64,000 bases of DNA from Pseudomonas versuta (GTDB taxonomy: Bacteria; Pseudomonadota; Gammaproteobacteria; Pseudomonadales; Pseudomonadaceae): NCBI RefSeq assembly GCF_001294575.1, contig NZ_CP012676.1, forward strand, positions 2,356,001-2,420,000, read 5' to 3'. The translations under genes were made by a program, and so were the position numbers. The notes beneath the pieces were generated by a model that did no database searches, had not been told where the DNA came from, and worked only from the letters and a program-made list of their open reading frames with translations. Shown piece by piece: positions 59,237 through 64,000 of the stretch. The number at the start of each line of letters is the position of its first letter. Within the stretch, counting starts at the first letter, position 1.

Positions 59237-60148
59237 ATGCCCATTACCCGCCGTCGGGCCCTGACCGGCCTCGCGTTGTTGCCGGTCGCGCTGTGCGGCT
59301 TGCCTGTGGTCCGCGCTGGCGACCCGACATTGCCGAAAGTCGATATTGTCAGTTTCGAGCCTGCCCTTACCGAAAGCCTGCTCGGCCTAGGGGTGGCACC
59401 CCGGGCGGTGGTCAACGCCGGGTTCTATCGCGAGTTCGTCGCCAGCCCGCAATTGCCCGGAGATGTCATCGACCTGGGCCCGAGCATCGAGCCCAACCTG
59501 GAGTACCTGCAACGCCTGGCGCCCGAGCTGATCATCGGCACTTCGTGGCAGCTGGAAGGTACCTTGCTGTCGCGCATCGCGCCGTTGCGCACCTTCGATA
59601 TCTATACCGCGAACGCACAGCCCTATCGCAATGCCGGCCAGGTATTGCTGGACCTCGGGGCTCTGGTGGAGCGGCGCGCCGAGGCACAGGCGTTGCTGGA
59701 GCAGACCGACCGCCTGCTGGAGCAGTTGCGCGTCAGGCTGGCACCTGTCAGCCATCGCCCGGTGTACATCGCGCGCCTCAACCCGGACGGTCGCCACCTG
59801 TTGCTGTTCGGTGCCAAAGGCATGTATCAGGCAGTGCTCGAGCGCCTGGGTTTACGCAATGCCTATCAGGGCCGGACCAATGCCTGGGGTGGCAGCCCCG
59901 CGGTGGGCATCGAGACCCTGCTTGAGCAGCCCGACGCCTCGCTGCTGTATTACACCAACCCCCGCGAAGCTCTGGCCGCGCAGCGCCGGCTGGATAACAG
60001 TCCGATCTGGCGCGCCTTGCCGATGATCCGCGAAGGCCGCGCCCTGGGGCTGCCACGGTTCTACCCCAGCGGCGGCTTGCTGACCGCGCAACGCCTGGCC
60101 CTGTCCATCACCGAACAACTGCTCGCCATGGAAACCAAGCATGCCTGA
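59237..60148 (+). CDS. fhuD: Periplasmic ferric-siderophore-binding protein (FhuD-like)
   Basis: A 303-residue class III binding protein for an iron-hydroxamate-type importer. The N-terminus TRRRALTGLALLPVALCGL is a twin-arginine-like signal resembling that of E. coli FhuD. The mature part shows the helical-backbone family features: VDIVSFEPALTESLLGLGV, PNLEYLQRLAPELIIGTS and VGIETLLEQPDASLLYY. The ATG at 59237 is chosen because it gives this signal peptide and has a cggag site; the open frame extends further upstream without support. It overlaps the permease start by 8 bp. Confidence 0.92.
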   Translation: MPITRRRALTGLALLPVALCGLPVVRAGDPTLPKVDIVSFEPALTESLLGLGVAPRAVVNAGFYREFVASPQLPGDVIDLGPSIEPNLEYLQRLAPELIIGTSWQLEGTLLSRIAPLRTFDIYTANAQPYRNAGQVLLDLGALVERRAEAQALLEQTDRLLEQLRVRLAPVSHRPVYIARLNPDGRHLLLFGAKGMYQAVLERLGLRNAYQGRTNAWGGSPAVGIETLLEQPDASLLYYTNPREALAAQRRLDNSPIWRALPMIREGRALGLPRFYPSGGLLTAQRLALSITEQLLAMETKHA

Positions 60149-62129
60149 CCACTCTTCACGCCTGCGCCGCCAACCGGTCTGGCTGGCCCTCGGGCTGCTA
60201 TTGATTGCCTTGGCCCTGAGCGTCCACCAGGGTAATTCGCTGCTGGCCCAAGTTTCATGGAGCACCGCCATCGGCCCGGCGTCGCCCGACGATCTGCCCG
60301 CCCTGCTGGTGCGCTACAGCTTTTTGCCGCGCCTGGTGATCAGCCTGCTGGTGGGCGCGGCGCTGGCCCTGGCCGGGGTGATATTCCAGCAAGTGCTGCG
60401 CAACCCCATTGCCGAACCGACCACCCTGGGCGTTGCTTCAGGTGCCTACCTGGCCCTTTCCGCCTGCGCGATCTATGCCCCGGGCCTGCTCGATGGCGGC
60501 CAGGAAGGCGTGGCCCTGGCCGGGGCCACCCTGGGCATGCTCGCGGTGCTGGGCCTGGCCTGGAGCCGGCGCCTGTCGCCGGTGGCGCTGATTCTCTCCG
60601 GGCTGATCATCAACTTGTATTGCGGGACCCTGAGCACCTTGCTGGTGCTGGCCAACCACGAGGTCTTGAGCAATCTGTTCATCTGGCAATCGGGTTCGCT
60701 GAACCAGAACAGCTGGCAGGACGTGTATCACCTGGCGCCGCGCCTTGGCGTGGCCGCACTGCTCGCCGCGCTGCTGGCCCGTCCGCTGCAACTGCTGGGC
60801 CTCAACGATGCAGCGGCCGGCAGCCTGGGCCTGTCGCCCAACCGCCTGCGCCTGATGGCTCTGGCCGTGGCCGTGGCATTGAGTGCCAGCGCCATTGCCA
60901 GTGTCGGGGTGATCGGCTTCGTCGGCCTGGCCGCTCCCGCCCTGGCCCGCCTGGCCGGTGCCCGCACCCTGCGCCAGCGTTTGCTCTGGGCACCCTTGTT
61001 CGGCGCCCTGCTGCTGTTGCTGGCCGATCAGGTGGTGCAGGCATTGGCGCCGCTGCTGGGGGGTGAAATTCCCACCGGCATCCTGACTGCGTTCCTCGGT
61101 GCGCCGCTGCTGCTGGTGCTGCTGACCCGCCTGCATGAAACCCGCCTCAACCCGCCAGCCCCGCGCGCCAGCGCTCACGTCGCGCCGCTAAAGCGCATCG
61201 GCTGGATATTGCTCGCGGCACTGGCCATTTCCCTGTTCCTCGCACTGACCTGGGGCCGCGGCCCGGATGGCTGGTATTTCAGCAGCGGGGCAGCATTCGA
61301 CGCCCTGCTGCCATGGCGCGCGCCACGGGTAGCCGCGGCCTTTGGCGCCGGTATCCTGCTGGCCTTGGCCGGTACCTTGATGCAACGCATGACCGGCAAC
61401 CCCATGGCCAGCCCGGAAATGCTCGGGGTGAGTTCCGGTGCCGCACTGGGCGGCATTTTTGCCCTGCTGCTGGTGCCCGGCTTCAGCCCGCTGGTGCTGT
61501 TGCTGGCCGCCACTTTGGGCGCCCTGCTCGCCTTGCTGGCCATCGTCGCCCTGAGCTGGCGCAGCGCCTTCGCACCGGACCGCATGCTGCTCACCGGCGT
61601 GGCCCTGAGCACGCTGCTCAATGCCTTTGCCGCGCTGTTCATGGTCAGCGGCGATTCGCGGGTGCTGCTGATGCTCAGCTGGATGACCGGCTCGACCTAT
61701 CGCATCGACGCCAGCCAGGCAGTCCTTATCTGTGCCCTGGCCGCGCTGTTCCTGCTGGTCACGCCGTTGTGCAACCGCTGGCTGGCGATCATGCCACTGG
61801 GCGCCGAACGCACCCGGGCACTGGGGATTTCACTGGGCGGCAGCCGTCTGGTGTTGCTGCTGCTCACTGCGGTGATGACCGCAGCAGCCACCCTGGTGGT
61901 CGGGCCGCTGAGTTTTGTCGGCCTGATCGCACCGCACATGGCACGCTTGCTGGGCGCACAACGGCCGGTCGCGCAATTGATGCTTTCGGCCCTGCTGGGC
62001 GGCACGCTGCTGGTGCTGGCTGACTGGCTGGGGCGCAACCTGGTGTTCCCGTGGCAAATCCCCGCCGGGATGTTCGCCACGTTCATTGGCGGCCCGTATT
62101 TCATGTGGTTGCTGGCGCGTAAACGCTGA
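60141..62129 (+). CDS. fhuB: Fused ferric-siderophore ABC permease (FhuB-like, two FecCD halves)
   Basis: A 662-residue inner-membrane protein made of two homologous FecCD halves, as in E. coli FhuB (about 660 residues). Each half repeats the same marks: FLPRLVISLLVGAALALAGVIFQQVLRNPIAEPTTLGV-like in half 1 (about 65-105) and AFGAGILLALAGTLMQRMTGNPMASPEMLGV-like in half 2, then SVGVIGFVGLAAPALAR and GPLSFVGLIAPHMAR. About 18-20 spans. With the FhuD-like protein and the distant FhuC-like ATPase it completes a FhuBCD importer for the ferric siderophore. Confidence 0.95.
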   Translation: MPDHSSRLRRQPVWLALGLLLIALALSVHQGNSLLAQVSWSTAIGPASPDDLPALLVRYSFLPRLVISLLVGAALALAGVIFQQVLRNPIAEPTTLGVASGAYLALSACAIYAPGLLDGGQEGVALAGATLGMLAVLGLAWSRRLSPVALILSGLIINLYCGTLSTLLVLANHEVLSNLFIWQSGSLNQNSWQDVYHLAPRLGVAALLAALLARPLQLLGLNDAAAGSLGLSPNRLRLMALAVAVALSASAIASVGVIGFVGLAAPALARLAGARTLRQRLLWAPLFGALLLLLADQVVQALAPLLGGEIPTGILTAFLGAPLLLVLLTRLHETRLNPPAPRASAHVAPLKRIGWILLAALAISLFLALTWGRGPDGWYFSSGAAFDALLPWRAPRVAAAFGAGILLALAGTLMQRMTGNPMASPEMLGVSSGAALGGIFALLLVPGFSPLVLLLAATLGALLALLAIVALSWRSAFAPDRMLLTGVALSTLLNAFAALFMVSGDSRVLLMLSWMTGSTYRIDASQAVLICALAALFLLVTPLCNRWLAIMPLGAERTRALGISLGGSRLVLLLLTAVMTAAATLVVGPLSFVGLIAPHMARLLGAQRPVAQLMLSALLGGTLLVLADWLGRNLVFPWQIPAGMFATFIGGPYFMWLLARKR

Positions 62130-62164
62130 GTCGGGACCACGCAAAGGCTGGTTCGAAATAAAAT

Positions 62165-62189
62165 CTAAATAGTTCTGATTCCCATTCGT
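62165..62189 (+). promoter_or_regulatory. Iron-starvation (PvdS-type) promoter element before the acetyltransferase
   Basis: CTAAAT at 62165-62170, exactly 16 bases, then CGT at 62187-62189: a full match to (G/C)TAAAT-N16-CGT. The leader to the ATG at 62291 is about 100 bases. This is the best of the three such elements in the window. Confidence 0.65.
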
Positions 62190-62290
62190 TACAGTTTTAC
62201 CTAAGCTTCGCCTGGATGAACTGCTCCGGCCACTGCCGGGCAGTTGTTTTCGGGCCGGCATACGCGAGAAAACACTAACGGAGAAGCATC

Positions 62291-63310
62291 ATGACCACGC
62301 CAAACTTCACCCTTCTTCTGGCTGACGGCCGCCGCGTGATCGCCCGGATGGCGGACGATGGTAATGCCAGCCTGACCATCGAGGGTGTTGCCCCCGTGTA
62401 TTTCCGCCGCCAGGACGCCCATGTGCAACTGGAAAACCTGTCCGAGGCGTTCCCGGTCAGTGGCCTGCTGGCGCTGCTGGGCCAGGTCTTCTGCAATTCG
62501 TCTCGCGTCCCGCTGCTGGAAGTCAGTGCCCCGCTCTCCCTCGACCGCGCACGCGATGCCATACGCCAGGGGGTGTTCGACACCCTGCTTGGCCATGACG
62601 GCCACACGGCGCGCCTGGCCTGCTCGCGCAGCAGTTTCTGGCAACACCCGCTGCCCTGGCTTACCACCAGCTCCGCCGCCGGCATGCCGCTGCGCTACAC
62701 CTTCAGCGGCGAAAAGCGCCACCCGCAGCGGCCACCGATCCCCCACGGCGAGGTCTATCGCCGCGAACTGCCCGGCCTCAATACCACCTTCAGCTTGCGT
62801 ACCGTGGACATCGCTCAGGACCTTGAGCGTTTCAACCGCTGGATGAACCTGGAGCAGGTCGCGTTTTTCTGGGAGCAGACCGGCAGCCTGGATGAGCATG
62901 CCGCGTACCTGCAACAGATGCTTGACGACCCGCGGGTGTTGCCACTGATCGGTAGCTACAACGACGAGCCGTTTGCCTATTTCGAGATCTACTGGTGCAA
63001 GGAAGACCGCATCGCCCCCTATTACGATGCGCAGGACCATGACCGCGGCTGGCACGTGGTGGTCGGCGAGAGCAAGCACCAGAGCGCGGGCAAGCTCAAG
63101 GGCTGGTTCCGCTCGCTCATGCACTACATGTTCATCGACGAGCCGCGCACCCAGCGCATTCTCGGCGAACCGCGGATCGACCATACCCGCCAGATCGGTT
63201 TCCTTGAGTCCCAGGGTTTCGGCAGGCTCAAGACCATCACCCTGGCGCACAAGAAAGCCGCCCTGCTGCGCCTGGAACGCGAGACTTTCTTCGACGACTT
63301 CCACCCTTGA
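62291..63310 (+). CDS. Siderophore hydroxyornithine N-acetyltransferase (IucB/AlcB-type GNAT)
   Basis: A 339-residue protein whose C-terminal half is the IucB/RhbD/AlcB acyltransferase domain: FNRWMNLEQVAFFWEQTGS, then YFEIYWCKEDRIAPYYDA, DRGWHVVVGE and RILGEPRIDHTRQIGFLESQGF. These enzymes acetylate the N-hydroxylated side chain of ornithine or lysine with acetyl-CoA, making the hydroxamate. With the PvdA-like hydroxylase this gives N5-acetyl-N5-hydroxyornithine. The N-terminal about 130 residues are less conserved. No PvdF-type formyltransferase is seen in the window, so acetyl rather than formyl is expected. A ggag site precedes the ATG. Confidence 0.9.
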   Translation: MTTPNFTLLLADGRRVIARMADDGNASLTIEGVAPVYFRRQDAHVQLENLSEAFPVSGLLALLGQVFCNSSRVPLLEVSAPLSLDRARDAIRQGVFDTLLGHDGHTARLACSRSSFWQHPLPWLTTSSAAGMPLRYTFSGEKRHPQRPPIPHGEVYRRELPGLNTTFSLRTVDIAQDLERFNRWMNLEQVAFFWEQTGSLDEHAAYLQQMLDDPRVLPLIGSYNDEPFAYFEIYWCKEDRIAPYYDAQDHDRGWHVVVGESKHQSAGKLKGWFRSLMHYMFIDEPRTQRILGEPRIDHTRQIGFLESQGFGRLKTITLAHKKAALLRLERETFFDDFHP

Positions 63311-63408
63311 CCGACCGCAATACGGCCGCGTGCTGCCTGATGGGGATCGGGCAGTGCGCGGCTTGCTTCATACCTACTAAAAAAATCACTCCACACTCCG
63401 GAACCTCC

Positions 63409-64000
63409 ATGCACGCAAAGAACCTCTTCGCCTACCATCCCTTGGTGCTGGCCCTGTGTCTCAGTGGCCTGCCACTGAGCGCAGCCCTCGCCGCCGACCA
63501 ACCCAATGCCGTCGCTCCTGGGGGGGCGCTGGAGCTGCAGGAAACCAACATCAATGCCAAAGCAGTCGAAAACCCCACCGGCCATGTGCGCGGCCCGGTG
63601 GCGACGCGCAGCACCAGCGCGAGCAAGACCGACGCAGCGATCAAGGAAATCCCGCAGTCGGTGTCGATCATCACCCGCGATGAAATGGACGAACGCAAGG
63701 CCGACACTCTGGCCGAAGTCCTGAGCTTCACCCCGGGGGTGATTACCCAGCCAGGCGGTTTCAGCCGTGTGGGGGATGACTTCGTGATCCGTGGTTTCAA
63801 CGTGGGTTCGGGCACCGGCGGTATTCTGCGCGACGGCATGAAACTGCAAGGCAGCGTGTATGACGGCGGTATCGAACCCTACGGCCTGGAGCGCGTGGAA
63901 GTGGTCAAGGGCGCCTCTTCGGTGCTGTACGGCCAGCTGTCGCCCGGCGGCCTGATCAACACCATCACCAAGCGCCCGACGGATGTCCCGCTGCATGAAG
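63409..64000 (+). CDS. TonB-dependent siderophore receptor, N-terminal part, cut by window end
   Basis: From the ATG at 63409 an open frame runs to the end of the window (197 codons visible). A signal peptide (YHPLVLALCLSGLPLSAALAA) is followed directly by the plug domain: IKEIPQSVSIITRDEMDERKADTLAEVLSFTPGV-like start, DDFVIRGFNVG, GLERVEVVKGASSVLYGQLSPGGLIN. This is the FhuA/FpvA-type siderophore receptor layout. No STN signalling domain is visible before the plug, unlike the FecA-like receptor at 15720, so this one is probably not a direct signaller. Its place after the acetyltransferase makes it the likely receptor for the siderophore made here. Confidence 0.92.
   Translation, partial: MHAKNLFAYHPLVLALCLSGLPLSAALAADQPNAVAPGGALELQETNINAKAVENPTGHVRGPVATRSTSASKTDAAIKEIPQSVSIITRDEMDERKADTLAEVLSFTPGVITQPGGFSRVGDDFVIRGFNVGSGTGGILRDGMKLQGSVYDGGIEPYGLERVEVVKGASSVLYGQLSPGGLINTITKRPTDVPLHE

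Noticed and set aside
63311..63408. Dyad ctgcctgat/atcgggcag before the TonB receptor as a terminator or attenuator
   Set aside because: The stem has a mismatch and no T-run follows; too weak to list as a feature.

Overview
The window reads as chromosome of a Pseudomonas of the fluorescens/fragi kind. Evidence is the tyrB-uvrB neighbourhood, a FecI/FecR/FecA set, PvdA- and PvdE-like genes, high GC, and two REPIN-type inverted repeats built on a taggagcgagct core. Apart from the two window edges, the genes look intact.

Left part (1-19.8 kb). An AroE-like dehydrogenase (cut by the window edge) lies downstream of an aldehyde dehydrogenase. Next is a compact same-strand set: a second DapF-like epimerase, a polar amino-acid ABC importer (ATPase, binding protein, two permeases), a LysA-type diaminopimelate decarboxylase and a LysR regulator, the last two closest to the enterobacterial LysA/LysR pair. 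I infer a system for taking up diaminopimelate (or a relative) and turning it into lysine. Then come an L,D-transpeptidase-like exported protein, tRNA-Asn, tyrB, uvrB, a RidA-family gene divergent from an MFS transporter, and fecI-fecR-fecA.

Right part (19.9-64 kb). This is one siderophore locus. A FhuC-like ATPase (left), and a FhuD-like binding protein plus a fused FhuB-like permease (right), flank about 38 kb of leftward biosynthesis genes: PvdE-like exporter, type II thioesterase, stand-alone SyrP/TauD-type hydroxylase, FAAL-ACP-C-hydroxylase fusion, interface-A(Asp)-T, C-A(Ser)-T-E-C-A(Ser)-T, C-A(Ser)-T-E-C-A(X)-T-E-C-A(Ser)-T, C-A(Asp)-T-TE, PvdA-like ornithine N-hydroxylase and FhuF-like reductase. 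A hydroxyornithine acetyltransferase and a TonB-dependent receptor (cut by the window end) lie on the far right.

Reading domain order and A-domain codes by eye gives acyl-Asp-(D)Ser-Ser-(D)Ser-(D)X-Ser-Asp, where X is probably acetyl-hydroxyornithine. Two beta-hydroxyaspartates and one hydroxamate would give six iron ligands, as in the cupriachelin/taiwachelin class, but I do not recognise this exact peptide. Candidate Fur boxes and three PvdS-type (TAAAT-N16/17-CGT) promoter-like elements suggest control by iron starvation. A 135-bp tandem repeat array separates the exporter from the NRPS operon, and an intrinsic terminator lies inside that operon.
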